A stretch of 64,000 bases of DNA from Cytobacillus horneckiae (GCF_002835735.1 NZ_PISD01000021.1:1-64000); one strand, 5' to 3'. Positions 1-9,467 are shown, counted from the first letter of the stretch. Notes: a model not told the origin generated them from the letters alone. Numbers and translations: made by a program.

Positions 1-144
1 GCTTCAGAGGAATAAATCTCGTTTCTTCACCTGAAGCTTGACGACTTCTACAGCTTCAGAGGAATAAATCTCGTTTCTTCACCTGAAGCTTGACGACTTC
101 TACAGCTTCAGAGGAATAAATCTTGTTTCTTCACCTGAAGCTTG
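1..144. repeat. 52-bp tandem direct repeat, 2.8 copies
   Basis: Copies at 1-52 and 53-104 are identical. A third, partial copy at 105-144 differs by one base (C to T at position 123). Each unit begins with GCTTCAG and carries CTGAAGC about 25 bases later, so each can fold on itself. The array starts at the window edge and may extend further left. It lies downstream of the gcv operon terminator. Its function is unknown. Confidence 0.9.
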
Positions 145-264
145 CCTCAGGAGAATTTCCGCGATTGGTCTGGTGCTTTCACCTGGCATAGCCTCAACTT
201 GCCTTGTGAAAGGAAGCTTTATCGCCTGCTTAGCTCAAAACAAATCTTATTTTCAGATATACAG

Positions 265-313
265 AAAAAAGCTGATTCAAGCCTCTTGTCACGAGCGCTG
301 GAATCAGCTTTTT
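265..313 (-). terminator. Rho-independent terminator of the gcv operon
   Basis: AAAAAGCTGATTC pairs with GAATCAGCTTTTT across a loop of about 22 bases. A T-run follows on the minus strand, just after the gcvPB stop codon. Confidence 0.85.
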
Positions 314-318
314 AAAAT

Positions 319-1779
319 TTATTGTTTTAGATAGCGTAATACTGGTTTTCTAGCTGCCAAAGTTTCATCGAGGCGGCTGATGACTGTTGTATGAGGCGCT
401 TCTTGAACGATTTCAGGATTTTCCTCTGCTTCTTTCGCGATTTGCAGCATGGCTTCAATGAAGGAATCTAAAGTTTCTTTTGACTCCGTTTCAGTCGGCT
501 CAATCATCATACATTCCTCTACATTGAGCGGGAAGTAGATGGTTGGCGGATGATAGCCGAAATCAAGCAGGCGCTTGGCGATGTCCAGTGTACGGACTCC
601 TAGTTTCTTTTGGCGTCTGCCGCTTAGTACAAATTCATGTTTACAATGCTTGTCGTAAGGCAGGTCAAATGCCGGAGCCAGTTTTCTCATCATATAGTTT
701 GCATTTAATACGGCATTTTCAGTAACAGCTTTTAAGCCATCTGGACCCATTGAACGGATATATGTGTATGCACGAACATTAATGCCGAAGTTTCCATAGT
801 AAGGCTTTACACGGCCAATTGATTGCGGACGATTATAATCAAAAGAGAATCCATCCTCATTCTTCACTAAAATTGGCTTCGGTAAAAATGGAATTAAGTC
901 TGATTTCACCCCAACTGGTCCAGACCCAGGTCCGCCGCCGCCATGAGGGCCTGTAAATGTTTTATGAAGATTTAAGTGAACCACATCAAAGCCCATATCA
1001 CCAGGGCGTGCTTTTGATAACACGGCGTTCAGGTTCGCTCCATCATAATAAAGCTTTCCACCAGCACCATGGACAATTTCAGCCATCTCTAGGATATTTT
1101 CTTCAAATAAGCCGAGCGTATTTGGATTTGTCAACATTAATGCAGCCGTATCATCGCCTACAACGCGCTTTAAATCCTCAAGATCTACTAAACCATATTC
1201 ATTTGATTTTACCGTTAATGTTTCAAAGCCAGCCACTGTTGCGGAAGCAGGATTTGTTCCATGTGCAGAGTCAGGCACGATTACTTTCGTCCGGTTATGG
1301 TCTCCGTTTGCTTCATGATAGGCACGAATCATCATTAATCCAGTCCATTCGCCATGAGCACCTGCTGCAGGCTGAAGAGTTACCTCGTCCATGCCTGTAA
1401 TTTCCACTAGATGTTCCTGAAGGTCGTACATTAGCTCTAGAGCACCTTGTACGGAACTTTCGTCTTGCAGTGGATGGAGATGTGCAAACCCATTAAAACG
1501 AGCAACATTTTCATTGATTTTCGGATTATACTTCATTGTGCAAGAACCTAGCGGATAAAAGCCGGAATCTACTCCATGATTTCTTTTAGATAGAGCCGTA
1601 TAGTGACGCATGATATCCAGCTCTGAAATTTCTGGAAGCTCGGCTGGTTCTTCACGGATATAGCCGTCTGGAATTAGCTCGGACAAATCTACTTCAGGGA
1701 CATCCATTTCAGGAAGGCTGTAGCCGATTCTGCCTGGTTTACTCAATTCAAATACTAGAGCCTGATCTTCGTTATGCAC
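319..1779 (-). CDS. gcvPB: Glycine dehydrogenase (decarboxylating) subunit 2
   Basis: C-terminal half of the P-protein of the glycine cleavage system. It decarboxylates glycine with PLP and passes the aminomethyl group to lipoylated GcvH. The PLP lysine is visible in [13 protein letters not shown] near residue 273, and a glycine-rich stretch follows. I chose a GTG start at 1779, preceded by GGGGGA with 6-base spacing. This gives 486 residues, the normal family length; the reading frame stays open to 1812, but that extension has no homologous look. The start overlaps the gcvPA stop by 8 bases, which suggests translational coupling. Last gene of the riboswitch-controlled gcvT-gcvPA-gcvPB operon. 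Confidence 0.97.
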   Translation of the reverse strand: MHNEDQALVFELSKPGRIGYSLPEMDVPEVDLSELIPDGYIREEPAELPEISELDIMRHYTALSKRNHGVDSGFYPLGSCTMKYNPKINENVARFNGFAHLHPLQDESSVQGALELMYDLQEHLVEITGMDEVTLQPAAGAHGEWTGLMMIRAYHEANGDHNRTKVIVPDSAHGTNPASATVAGFETLTVKSNEYGLVDLEDLKRVVGDDTAALMLTNPNTLGLFEENILEMAEIVHGAGGKLYYDGANLNAVLSKARPGDMGFDVVHLNLHKTFTGPHGGGGPGSGPVGVKSDLIPFLPKPILVKNEDGFSFDYNRPQSIGRVKPYYGNFGINVRAYTYIRSMGPDGLKAVTENAVLNANYMMRKLAPAFDLPYDKHCKHEFVLSGRRQKKLGVRTLDIAKRLLDFGYHPPTIYFPLNVEECMMIEPTETESKETLDSFIEAMLQIAKEAEENPEIVQEAPHTTVISRLDETLAARKPVLRYLKQ

Positions 1780-3118
1780 GGTAATCCCCCATTTCTGCAA
1801 CAAATGTATCAATTTCTTCTTTTGTTCTTAATTCTGTTACAGCGACAAGCATATGGTTGCAAAGAGCTTCATCATCACGGCCTAAATCATAGCCGCCAAT
1901 TATCCCTTTTTCTAGAAGCGCTTTATTTACCTCTTTAACAGATGTGTTTAGCTTAATTACAAATTCATTGAATGATGCACCTTCAAAAGCAATCTCAAAT
2001 CCGTTTGCCTTAAACTGCTGCTTGGCATAATGCGCTTTTTGCAAATTTGCCACAGCCATTTCTTTCACGCCCTTTTTCCCGAGCGCTGTCATGGCTACAG
2101 AGGCAGCTAGCGCATTTAATGCCTGATTGGAGCAAATATTTGAAGTCGCTTTATCACGGCGAATATGCTGCTCACGAGCTTGCAATGTAAGTACAAAACC
2201 ACGTTTGCCATTTTCATCAACTGTTTGTCCTACAAGCCTGCCTGGCACCTTTCTCATCAGCTTGCTTGTTACAGAAAAGTAGCCGCAGTGTGGACCGCCA
2301 AATGCAGTTGGAATGCCGAATACTTGCGCATCACCTGCAACGATATCCGCGCCGAGTTTACCAGGAGGTGTGAGCGCGCCTAGTGAAAGCGGATTGCTTG
2401 AAACGACAAACATGGCTTTATGCGCATGGATGACTTTTTCCAGCTCAGCCAATGGTTCAATCCGTCCAAAAAAGTTAGGGTATTGCACAACAACTGCAGC
2501 GATGTCATCGCCTATCATCTCGTTTAATGCGTCCATATCTGTGATGCCATCACTATGAGGAATTTCGATAACTTCGATATATTGACCCTTCGCATATGCT
2601 TTCACAACCTCTTTAGACTCTGGATGAACGCTACTTGAGATAAGCACCTTTTTGCGTTTTGTATGGCCGGCAGACAGCATCGCTGCTTCCGCAAGCGCTG
2701 TACCGCCATCATACATAGAGGAGTTCGCTACATCCATGCCAGTTAATTCACAAATCATTGTTTGGAATTCAAAAATGGCTTGTAATTCACCTTGAGAAAT
2801 TTCTGGCTGATATGGCGTGTAAGCAGTATAAAATTCAGAACGCGATAAAACATGATCAACAATGATTGGCATATAATGATCATATACACCGGCGCCCAAA
2901 AATGATGTATTCGTTTTTAAATCAGCATTTTTTTGCGAAAGCAATGTTAGTTCTTTCATTAAAGCAGGTTCCGTTTTTGCCGGCTTAATATTATATTCAC
3001 CTTTAAAGCGGACACTTTCAGGAATATCACTGAAAAGCTCATCAATGGATTGTACTCCGACCGCTTCCAGCATTTCCTGCTTATCAGATTCGGTCATCGG
3101 TAAATAGCGATGTTTCAT
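1772..3118 (-). CDS. gcvPA: Glycine dehydrogenase (decarboxylating) subunit 1
   Basis: N-terminal half of the split P-protein, working as a heterotetramer with GcvPB in the cytosolic glycine cleavage complex. Typical family blocks are visible: [24 protein letters not shown] and [13 protein letters not shown]. The ATG at 3118 ([10 protein letters not shown]) is preceded by GGGAGGAG and gives 448 residues, matching the usual length; the open frame extends 7 codons upstream without support. It starts 17 bases after the gcvT stop and overlaps gcvPB by 8 bases. Two-gene P-protein arrangements like this are normal in Bacillaceae. Confidence 0.97.
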   Translation of the reverse strand: MKHRYLPMTESDKQEMLEAVGVQSIDELFSDIPESVRFKGEYNIKPAKTEPALMKELTLLSQKNADLKTNTSFLGAGVYDHYMPIIVDHVLSRSEFYTAYTPYQPEISQGELQAIFEFQTMICELTGMDVANSSMYDGGTALAEAAMLSAGHTKRKKVLISSSVHPESKEVVKAYAKGQYIEVIEIPHSDGITDMDALNEMIGDDIAAVVVQYPNFFGRIEPLAELEKVIHAHKAMFVVSSNPLSLGALTPPGKLGADIVAGDAQVFGIPTAFGGPHCGYFSVTSKLMRKVPGRLVGQTVDENGKRGFVLTLQAREQHIRRDKATSNICSNQALNALAASVAMTALGKKGVKEMAVANLQKAHYAKQQFKANGFEIAFEGASFNEFVIKLNTSVKEVNKALLEKGIIGGYDLGRDDEALCNHMLVAVTELRTKEEIDTFVAEMGDYRA

Positions 3119-3135
3119 CGGTTTTCTCCTCCCGG

Positions 3136-4239
3136 TCACTTCTTTTCTTTTTTATAGAAAGGCGTTGCCGCCACTTTTGCTTTTACTCTCTTGCCACGAA
3201 TTTCAACTTCGACTTCTGTATCTAATGCAGAAAATTCAGCGTTAACTAAAGCAAGACCAATATTTTTCTTCAAAGTTGGAGATTGAGTACCAGTAGTCAC
3301 CTCTCCTATTTTCTCTTCACCAGCAAAAACAGGATAGCCATGTCTTGGAATTCCACGGTCAATCATTTCAATCCCGACTAATTTTCTAGTCAAGCCGGTT
3401 TCTTTTTGAGATTTTAATGCTGCTTTTCCAATAAAATCAGCTTCTTTATTTAATTTAACTGCGAAGCCTATTCCAGCTTCTAGCGGAGAAATATGTGCTG
3501 AAAGCTCTTGTCCATATAGTGCTAAGTTTGCTTCAAAACGAAGCGTGTCTCTTGCGCCTAATCCGCACGGAAGGACTCCGTCTTCTTTGCCAGCTGCTAA
3601 AATTCCATTCCAAAGTGCAACTGCATCTTCGTTATTGCAGTAGATTTCAAAGCCATCCTCACCTGTATATCCCGTTCTGGATACAAGAGCGCTTTTGCCA
3701 TTAAGCATTAATTCTTGGCGGAATTTAAAGAAACCAATTTCGCTTAAATCAGCATCCGTTAATTTTTGCAGCACTTTTTCTGCAAGCGGGCCTTGAAGTG
3801 CAAGCTGTGACATTTCATTTGAAAGGTTTTTAATTTGAACATCGCCTTCAAGATGCTGCTCAAGCCATTCATAGTCTTTTTCAATATTTGCTGCATTTAC
3901 TACTAGCAAATAATTTTCGTCTTTTATTTTATAAATAAGCAAATCATCAACAGTTCCACCATTTTCATAGCACATTGCTGTATATTGTGCACCGAGATCT
4001 TTTAGCTTGGAAACATCATTCGTCATCATTTTCTGAAGATATTGCAAACTTTCCGGGCCTTTCACTTCAATTTCTCCCATATGAGAGACGTCGAACAGTC
4101 CCGCTTTTGTACGGACGGCTTCGTGCTCCTCTTTTATGCTTGAAAACTGAACTGGCAGATCCCAGCCTCCGAAGTCAATAGTTTTTCCACCATATTCCTT
4201 ATATACGTCATGTAAAGGTGTACTCTTTAACTGCGACAT
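3136..4239 (-). CDS. gcvT: Aminomethyltransferase (glycine cleavage T-protein)
   Basis: T-protein: releases ammonia from the aminomethyl-lipoyl H-protein and transfers the methylene group to tetrahydrofolate. It is 367 residues, with family motifs [21 protein letters not shown] and [12 protein letters not shown] near the N-terminus, and the C-terminal barrel segment ([19 protein letters not shown]). First gene of the gcv operon. It lies directly below a tandem glycine riboswitch, so expression should rise with glycine. An AGGAGGATGAG ribosome site precedes the ATG at 4239. gcvH is not in this window. Confidence 0.97.
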   Translation of the reverse strand: MSQLKSTPLHDVYKEYGGKTIDFGGWDLPVQFSSIKEEHEAVRTKAGLFDVSHMGEIEVKGPESLQYLQKMMTNDVSKLKDLGAQYTAMCYENGGTVDDLLIYKIKDENYLLVVNAANIEKDYEWLEQHLEGDVQIKNLSNEMSQLALQGPLAEKVLQKLTDADLSEIGFFKFRQELMLNGKSALVSRTGYTGEDGFEIYCNNEDAVALWNGILAAGKEDGVLPCGLGARDTLRFEANLALYGQELSAHISPLEAGIGFAVKLNKEADFIGKAALKSQKETGLTRKLVGIEMIDRGIPRHGYPVFAGEEKIGEVTTGTQSPTLKKNIGLALVNAEFSALDTEVEVEIRGKRVKAKVAATPFYKKEKK

Positions 4240-4297
4240 TTACTCATCCTCCTTTATCATTGTCATGTCCATTCTTAGCTGCAACTAATTTTCGCAC

Positions 4298-4344
4298 AAA
4301 AAAGGACAGAGAATCCCCTCATAACTATGAGAAGATCCCTGTCC
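4298..4344 (-). terminator. Expression-platform terminator of the glycine riboswitch
   Basis: GGACAG at 4339-4344 pairs with CTGTCC at 4304-4309, followed by TTTTTT on the minus strand at 4298-4303. The 5' arm directly follows the second aptamer, as expected for a switch where glycine binding prevents termination. Confidence 0.85.
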
Positions 4345-4507
4345 TTTCACCTGAGAGTTTACTGCCGATAACAGCTTTCCCCTTGGGTGGCCCACTCAAT
4401 CTCGAGCTCTCTCCAGAGATGCGTCAAACAAGAGTTCTTTTGCCTGAGAGATTCACAAATGGCATTTGCTTGCTCCTTCGGCGCTACAAAACGTAGTCTC
4501 TCCCCTT
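4340..4507 (-). promoter_or_regulatory. Tandem glycine riboswitch (gcvT leader)
   Basis: The minus-strand leader contains two aptamer modules. The first (about 4507-4428) has GGGGAGAGAC, CGCCGAAGGAGCAA and AATCTCTCAGGCAAAAG. The second (about 4420-4340) has GGAGAGAG, a CACCCAAGGGG-type core and AAACTCTCAGGTGAAAGG. These are the hallmark sequences of the gcvT-class RNA motif. A terminator hairpin follows and the regulated gene is gcvT, so the assignment is firm. The sequence does not show whether the two aptamers bind cooperatively. Confidence 0.95.
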
Positions 4508-4824
4508 GCAATCATTCGCATTTATAATTTTTTCCAATTTTGCACATACTAAATAAGGACAAACATTAGCTTCAAATTATTAAAGTTTATTCGACTTTTC
4601 AAGGAAGCGATTCTTTCGCATTCCTAAAGGATTGTCGAAAATTCTAAACTTTCAAAGCTACTTTCATCCTACCATCCTATTATGATTTGGGCAATCATTT
4701 TATTGCAATTAATTTAACGTTTTTACAATGGTAAAATGAGCAATTCATAGGCATACACCATTAAGCTTATGTTCGTGTTTTAAACGCTTTCAACACTATT
4801 TTTGCGAAAGGAGCTTTGTTTAGA
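4508..4824. other. Divergent intergenic region between gcvT and yqhH
   Basis: No gene is visible. The region must hold the gcv promoter (minus) and the yqhH promoter (plus). At 4779-4793 the minus strand reads TTGAAAGCGTTTAAA, which matches the cre consensus WTGNAANCGNWNNCW except for A in place of the second-to-last C. It sits just above the yqhH ribosome site. I could not assign convincing -35 and -10 boxes. Confidence 0.4.
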
Positions 4825-6513
4825 ATGACAGTACATATCGAATTTGACTCATCTTGGCAAAATGAGTTTATACAGAGAATCGACAATGACGGACCGTGGG
4901 GCAGCTGGGAGCTTTACAAGCTGGCTATTGAAGTAGAAAAACATACCGTCATTCCGGAGTTTGCGGGCTTGCAAGCCCCGCTCCACTTACCGAATCTGAC
5001 TCCGCTGCCTCATCAGCTCGAGGTTGCCCGTCAAGTTGTAGAGAACATGAATGGCAAAGCAATTTTAGCAGATGAAGTAGGTCTCGGAAAAACAATCGAA
5101 GCAGGGTTAATTTTGAAAGAATATATGATTCGCGGTCTTGTAAAGAAAGCTTTAATACTTGTTCCAGCTTCTCTTGTAACTCAATGGTCAATGGAGATGA
5201 ACAGCAAGTTTTTCATCCCTGCTGTTGCTCAAAGGAAAAGCTATGTATGGGAGCAATGTGATGTTGTCGTCTCTTCCATTGACACTGCAAAAAGAGAGCC
5301 TCACCGAGAAATTATTTTTCAGCAGGATTATGATTTGATTATTATTGACGAAGCTCATAAATTAAAAAATAACAAAACGAAAAACTATGAATTTGTACAG
5401 TCTTTACGAAAGAAGTTTTGCTTATTGTTAACAGCTACACCAATCCAAAATCGAATTAGTGAAATTTTCAACCTTGTCTCTTTATTAAAGCCAGGGCATT
5501 TAGGGACAGAAACCGCTTTCTACGAAAAGTACCGGAAGGATTCACGCTCGCTGGATGATGATGAGCATTTGAAGCAGCTTGTAAATAAAGTCATGATTCG
5601 AAACAGAAGACAAGATACTGGAATTGAGTGGACGAAAAGACATGTAGAAACCATTCCAATTGAATTTTCAGAGGATGAAAAGAACCTGTATGATGCCGTG
5701 TCAAATATGCATCGTGAAGGGGATTGGATCAGCTCAAGCCAATTTTCAGTGATGACGCTGCAGAGGGAAGCATGCAGCAGCAGAGAGGCGGTATTTTATA
5801 CGCTGCGAAATATGTTAAAAAAACAGGAAGAGCCGTCCATGCAATTTGAAGAAAAAATCCAGTCCTTAATTGGAAAGGTAGAAGCTGTACAGCGAAACTC
5901 AAAGGCTGAGAAAGCCCTGGATTATATAAATAAAATCAATGATAAAGTCATCATTTTTACAGAGTATCGCGCTACGCAAATGTACCTCCAATGGTTTTTA
6001 AAACAGCACGGCATTACCTCTGTCCCATTTAGAGGTGGCTTTAAAAGAGGCAAAAAAGATTGGATGAGGGAATTATTCCAGAACCACGCCCAGGTGTTGA
6101 TTGCTACCGAAGCCGGTGGTGAAGGGATTAATCTTCAATTCTGCAGCCATATTATTAATTTTGATTTACCTTGGAATCCGATGCGGCTAGAACAAAGAAT
6201 AGGACGGATTCATCGCCTCGGGCAAAAGAGCGATGTGCATATTTATAACTTTGCCACGAAGGATACTGTCGAAGAGCATGTCTTAAAGTTGTTATATGAA
6301 AAAATTCATCTCTTTGAAAAAGTGGTCGGTGACTTGGACGACATTTTAACGAAGCTTCAGTTTGGAAATATTGATGACCATTTGTTAGATATTTTTGGGA
6401 AATCCTCATCTGAAGGTGAGATGCGCATAAAAATGGATAACCTCACGGCGATGATAGAATTTGCTGAAACAATGAAGGAGGAGAGTGGCCATGCAGCAAC
6501 AGGAAATTCATAA
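4825..6513 (+). CDS. yqhH: SNF2-family DEAD/DEAH-box helicase (YqhH)
   Basis: Superfamily 2 ATPase of the SNF2/RapA type, 562 residues. Walker A is DEVGLGKT at about residues 83-90, the DEAH box is IIIDEAHKLKN near 173, the SAT-type motif is LLLTATPIQNR near 205, and the C-terminal helicase domain ends with QRIGRIHRLGQ near 470. It is shorter than RapA and lacks obvious extra domains. The ATG at 4825 is 11 bases from AAAGGAG; an upstream TTG at 4816 is too close to it. The 3' end overlaps yqhG by 23 bases, so the two are probably co-translated. The role is unproven; RNA polymerase recycling by analogy with RapA is an inference. Confidence 0.9.
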   Translation: MTVHIEFDSSWQNEFIQRIDNDGPWGSWELYKLAIEVEKHTVIPEFAGLQAPLHLPNLTPLPHQLEVARQVVENMNGKAILADEVGLGKTIEAGLILKEYMIRGLVKKALILVPASLVTQWSMEMNSKFFIPAVAQRKSYVWEQCDVVVSSIDTAKREPHREIIFQQDYDLIIIDEAHKLKNNKTKNYEFVQSLRKKFCLLLTATPIQNRISEIFNLVSLLKPGHLGTETAFYEKYRKDSRSLDDDEHLKQLVNKVMIRNRRQDTGIEWTKRHVETIPIEFSEDEKNLYDAVSNMHREGDWISSSQFSVMTLQREACSSREAVFYTLRNMLKKQEEPSMQFEEKIQSLIGKVEAVQRNSKAEKALDYINKINDKVIIFTEYRATQMYLQWFLKQHGITSVPFRGGFKRGKKDWMRELFQNHAQVLIATEAGGEGINLQFCSHIINFDLPWNPMRLEQRIGRIHRLGQKSDVHIYNFATKDTVEEHVLKLLYEKIHLFEKVVGDLDDILTKLQFGNIDDHLLDIFGKSSSEGEMRIKMDNLTAMIEFAETMKEESGHAATGNS

Positions 6514-7288
6514 CTTCTTGGAGAGGTATTTTCAATCGAATCAATGTGAAATCATTGATAACAAACAAGGTTATATGACTGTGCAATTAACAATTGAGCT
6601 TGATAAAGAATTGATGAACCGCCCGTTTTATTGGCATTATTTAGAGAAAACAGGCGGTATACCGAACCCTATGCAGCTTACACTTATAACAGACCCGACG
6701 ATTGCACCAGAGGATATAAAAGGAGAAGTGATTCATTTCGGTTCTCCGCGGCTCCATCAAATTTTTCAATCAACAAAAAACCTTGCCGGCTATATTCGAT
6801 TATACGAGGACCACAAAGCAGCACCCGGAGGACAAATGTCTCTTCGTCCCTGGCTCGGCATGAATCTTCGTATATCCTATCAATGTGATCGTAAAAAGGA
6901 CATTTTTCAATCTATCGGTTTGCATTTGATCAATGGGCAAATGGTGGATCATTTCCATGATCGATTGTTGAAAGTAAACTTAACGCCCAAAATACCGGAC
7001 TATACTTTTACACTCTCGCCATTTATTAAGCCGCAAAGCGGGATTGCTAGAGTAGCAAATTATTTGAAAGAAACCATTAGTATGGAGAATCATGACTGGG
7101 CCGATGAGGCAAGAGAACGGTGGCAAAAAGACTTGCAGCTACTGGAGCATTTTTACGAAGATACGGAAGATAAGGGCGAGAGCTATGACAATGAAAAAGC
7201 TGCCCTTAAAGATCAATATGAACCGAACGTTTGTATATCCATTGTCAATGGAGGATTATATTACTTAACCGATCAGGCTATTGGATAA
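6491..7288 (+). CDS. yqhG: YqhG family protein, unknown function
   Basis: Soluble protein of 265 residues with no membrane segment, signal peptide or enzymatic motif that I recognise. The N-terminal third contains a basic, aromatic-rich segment (RPFYWHYLEKTGG). The C-terminus is acidic and charged (YEDTEDKGESYDNEK). It overlaps the helicase gene yqhH and is conserved beside it in B. subtilis, so the two products probably work together. The ATG at 6491 follows AAGGAGGAG with about 9 bases spacing. A terminator follows. The biochemical function is unknown. Confidence 0.85.
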   Translation: MQQQEIHNFLERYFQSNQCEIIDNKQGYMTVQLTIELDKELMNRPFYWHYLEKTGGIPNPMQLTLITDPTIAPEDIKGEVIHFGSPRLHQIFQSTKNLAGYIRLYEDHKAAPGGQMSLRPWLGMNLRISYQCDRKKDIFQSIGLHLINGQMVDHFHDRLLKVNLTPKIPDYTFTLSPFIKPQSGIARVANYLKETISMENHDWADEARERWQKDLQLLEHFYEDTEDKGESYDNEKAALKDQYEPNVCISIVNGGLYYLTDQAIG

Positions 7289-7311
7289 TTTTTTATTATC
7301 AAAACAAGAAA

Positions 7312-7347
7312 GAGCAAAGCATCCTTAATGAATGCTTGCTCTTTTTT
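7312..7347. terminator. Bidirectional terminator between yqhG and yqzE
   Basis: GAGCA-AGCAT pairs with ATGC-TGCTC around a short loop, followed by TTTTTT on the plus strand. It closes yqhHG and may also serve the convergent yqzE transcript. Confidence 0.75.
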
Positions 7348-7348
7348 G

Positions 7349-7534
7349 CTATTTCTTCTCTCTGCGCCTAAATCCATAATAAAAAATGTACGGAAGAACA
7401 CCAAACCATCTGTAGAGCGCTGGTGCCTTGTCATCTTTTTTTACTTGCCGATGCTTTTTCCGCTCGTCCTTCGGCTGTTCAATATATTTGACGAACGTTT
7501 GAGTGATAAACTTTACATACTCATTTGAGTTCAT
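7349..7534 (-). CDS. yqzE: YqzE family small protein
   Basis: A 61-residue basic protein (MNSNEYVKFITQTFVKYIEQ...) ending in a hydrophobic aromatic stretch (YRWFGVLPYIFYYGF) and a basic tail. It sits directly downstream of comGG, as in B. subtilis. The ATG at 7534 is 8 bases from AGGTG; a GTG at 7543 lies within that site. The function is unknown; its position suggests co-transcription with the comG operon. Confidence 0.8.
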   Translation of the reverse strand: MNSNEYVKFITQTFVKYIEQPKDERKKHRQVKKDDKAPALYRWFGVLPYIFYYGFRRREKK

Positions 7535-7611
7535 ATAGAACACACCTGCCTTTATCTATTAGCTACAGTATGTCCAAATTTGCATCTTTTCAATCGATTC
7601 AGCGCGCCAGG

Positions 7612-7992
7612 CTAAACCCTTTCCACCCATTTTATTATTTGCTGTAAATCGCTATCATAGTAGCCGTAGCCGATTGTATCTTTATGGCTTGGCATTTTAA
7701 TAATCAGCTGAATCTCGTATAAGCTGTGAGCGATCTCTTTCACACTATACTCCACCAGTCCATCGGCATACTGAAACTGGCCATGAGGCGCAAATTCTTC
7801 ATTTTTTAATTTCCGCTCTACTGTTTGTAAAGAATTCATAAAATAATACTCCTGCTTTAACAGTGCTTTTCCTTCGTGCAAAGTCCGCTTTTCGCTTAAA
7901 TAAAGATCTGTATGAATAATAAGCAGAAATGAGGTGATGACGAGCAACATAAGTGCCAGCGGATAAACAAACCCTTTCTCATTACGGATCAT
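7612..7992 (-). CDS. comGG: Competence protein ComGG (minor pseudopilin)
   Basis: A 126-residue protein with one N-terminal hydrophobic helix (FVYPLALMLLVITSFLLII) preceded by the short basic leader MIRNEKG. ComGG resembles type II secretion K-type minor pseudopilins and, in B. subtilis, is part of the DNA-uptake pseudopilus. Its sequence is poorly conserved, and I assign it mainly by position as the last com gene and by the helix. The ATG overlaps the comGF end by 11 bases, and AAGGA lies upstream. Confidence 0.85.
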   Translation of the reverse strand: MIRNEKGFVYPLALMLLVITSFLLIIHTDLYLSEKRTLHEGKALLKQEYYFMNSLQTVERKLKNEEFAPHGQFQYADGLVEYSVKEIAHSLYEIQLIIKMPSHKDTIGYGYYDSDLQQIIKWVERV

Positions 7993-8416
7993 AAGCTTTA
8001 TCCTTCATAACCATAAACAAATGCGCCTGATGTTCCTGGTTGTATAAATCTTTGTATACCACCTTCACTCCTGAGGGTGTTGCTTCATATTGAACCGTAT
8101 CAACCTGCTGCAAAACGATTTCATGACCTTGCATATTTACCCTTCTTCTAATGTTCTCCTGATATCGTTCATAGCTGACTGTATCACCATCCTTAATCAA
8201 AACAAGCTGATTGGAGCGGTTTAACATTCTTTCAGACATTCTTACTTCTTTTTTTAATTGGTTAACAAATACTTTCCACTCCAAGGATTGAACTCTTGCT
8301 TCAAACATACTATGGCTCGCAACAAACTTTAAGCTTAATGGAATAAATGACATGAGAATGAGGAAAATAGAAAATCCGAACAACATTTCTAATAATGTAA
8401 ATCCTCTTTCATTCAT
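7982..8416 (-). CDS. comGF: Competence protein ComGF (minor pseudopilin)
   Basis: Prepilin-like protein of 144 residues. It begins MNERGFTLLEMLFGFSIFLIL: a short leader, the G/F cleavage site for prepilin peptidase ComC, glutamate at +5 and a hydrophobic helix. The reading frame is open to 8503, but homology and the leader place the start at the ATG at 8416, overlapping comGE by 8 bases. The Shine-Dalgarno GGAAG is rather far (12 bases), so coupling to comGE is likely. Needed for transformation in B. subtilis. Confidence 0.88.
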   Translation of the reverse strand: MNERGFTLLEMLFGFSIFLILMSFIPLSLKFVASHSMFEARVQSLEWKVFVNQLKKEVRMSERMLNRSNQLVLIKDGDTVSYERYQENIRRRVNMQGHEIVLQQVDTVQYEATPSGVKVVYKDLYNQEHQAHLFMVMKDKAYDP

Positions 8417-8741
8417 ATTGTTCACAAACTTCCACTCTTTTTTGAAAAACATCCTCATAGGCGATGCAGACTTGCAGCCGGGGAGTTTGCGCTTCTTTAA
8501 CAATCAATTCAAAACTCCTCCCCTTCTCTGTTAAAGTGATTTCAACGGGACGTTGGCCTGTTTGACTGGCATGACTTAAATGTTCATATAAAATTTGGTT
8601 TGCCCTATAATCTACATTTGTTTGTACAGAATTAGTCACAGCCCTTATCACTAACGGAATCATAACGCCTGCTATCACTAGCCACCCTGCCAAGGTGATG
8701 ATGAGCTCAGCTAAAAAAATACCATTACTCTTCCGTAACAT
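8409..8741 (-). CDS. comGE: Competence protein ComGE (minor pseudopilin)
   Basis: A 110-residue protein starting MLRKSNGIFLAELIITLAGW: a short positive leader, a possible G/I cleavage point and a hydrophobic helix with glutamate at +5. The ATG at 8741 follows GGGGAAG with about 7 bases spacing and overlaps comGD by 17 bases. The cleavage site is less canonical than in the neighbouring pseudopilins. Part of the comG operon. Confidence 0.87.
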   Translation of the reverse strand: MLRKSNGIFLAELIITLAGWLVIAGVMIPLVIRAVTNSVQTNVDYRANQILYEHLSHASQTGQRPVEITLTEKGRSFELIVKEAQTPRLQVCIAYEDVFQKRVEVCEQYE

Positions 8742-9165
8742 AAAATCTTCCCCTGCCAATCTGAAACATTACTTGATATTTGACATCATCAGTTTGCACA
8801 TAAAAATAACCGAACTTATTTACATTTCCATTAGCAGAGAATTGGAAATATAACGGCATTGTCCTTTCAATTACTTGATAGCGATCATTATACGTATGTG
8901 TCAGAATCGTTTGCTGTCCATCAACAAAACGATATTCATTCTGATCTGGTAAAATGAACACACTTACAATCGTTTGATTCGCCAACGCATAATTTTGTGC
9001 ATACAGTATATCAGCTTTAAATTTCGCAAAAAATGCCTCATCATCCATCCTCTGAATGCGCGGTGAAATCATTAATGCTGAAATGGTCATGATGAGCAGA
9101 AAGATACTCAATACAATTAATGACTCTATTAAAGTAAACCCGCGCTCGTTATTATTCTTTTTCAC
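8725..9165 (-). CDS. comGD: Competence protein ComGD (pseudopilin)
   Basis: A 146-residue prepilin-like protein with leader MKKNNNERG followed by FTLIESLIVLSIFLLIMTIS, a textbook class 3 signal peptide cleaved after glycine by ComC. It is a minor component of the ComGC-based transformation pseudopilus. It overlaps the comGC end by 14 bases, so translation is likely coupled. Confidence 0.92.
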   Translation of the reverse strand: MKKNNNERGFTLIESLIVLSIFLLIMTISALMISPRIQRMDDEAFFAKFKADILYAQNYALANQTIVSVFILPDQNEYRFVDGQQTILTHTYNDRYQVIERTMPLYFQFSANGNVNKFGYFYVQTDDVKYQVMFQIGRGRFYVTEE

Positions 9166-9463
9166 TCTTCACAACACCATTTGCAATAATGATCGCCTCG
9201 CCACTTGGACAATGTGTCTCCCCCTCGTTTAAATATCCGGCAGACACTAATTCCTGAAGTGACACAGGCAGTTTATTGTTGGCTATTTCATATGCTTGAA
9301 CCTGACCTTGAACCATTTTTATAAATGCCTGGCACCCTTTATTATTGATCTCCGAGTTGTTTTTAGTAATATTAGGAATGGTAATGATGAGCAGAACTGA
9401 TATGACAAGTAGAACAATCATCATTTCTATCAGCGTAAATCCATCTTCCTTTTTCTTTTTCAT
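9152..9463 (-). CDS. comGC: Competence protein ComGC (major pseudopilin)
   Basis: Major subunit of the DNA-uptake pseudopilus, 103 residues. The leader MKKKKEDG precedes FTLIEMMIVLLVISVLLIITIP. Two cysteines (in NNKGCQAF and ETHCPSG) fit the intramolecular disulfide known for ComGC, which is introduced by BdbDC. I chose the ATG at 9463; an adjacent TTG at 9466 is possible because GGAGG is 9 bases from it. comGB ends just upstream. Confidence 0.95.
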   Translation of the reverse strand: MKKKKEDGFTLIEMMIVLLVISVLLIITIPNITKNNSEINNKGCQAFIKMVQGQVQAYEIANNKLPVSLQELVSAGYLNEGETHCPSGEAIIIANGVVKSEKE

Positions 9464-9467
9464 CAAT

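Noticed and set aside
1-144. CRISPR array
   Set aside because: Repeats are directly adjacent without unique spacers, and there are no cas genes.
957-1400. A 147-codon plus-strand ORF opposite gcvPB
   Set aside because: It is the antisense shadow of a strongly conserved gene, lacks a ribosome site and has low-complexity composition.
4218-4496. A 92-codon plus-strand ORF
   Set aside because: It lies on the opposite strand of the glycine riboswitch; the conserved RNA explains the sequence.
4816-7288. yqhH-yqhG as an antiphage defence operon
   Set aside because: The pair is in a conserved housekeeping neighbourhood shared with B. subtilis, and no nuclease, methylase or sensor gene accompanies it.
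7328-7528. A plus-strand ORF with a hydrophobic stretch
   Set aside because: It overlaps the terminator and is antisense to yqzE; no ribosome site.
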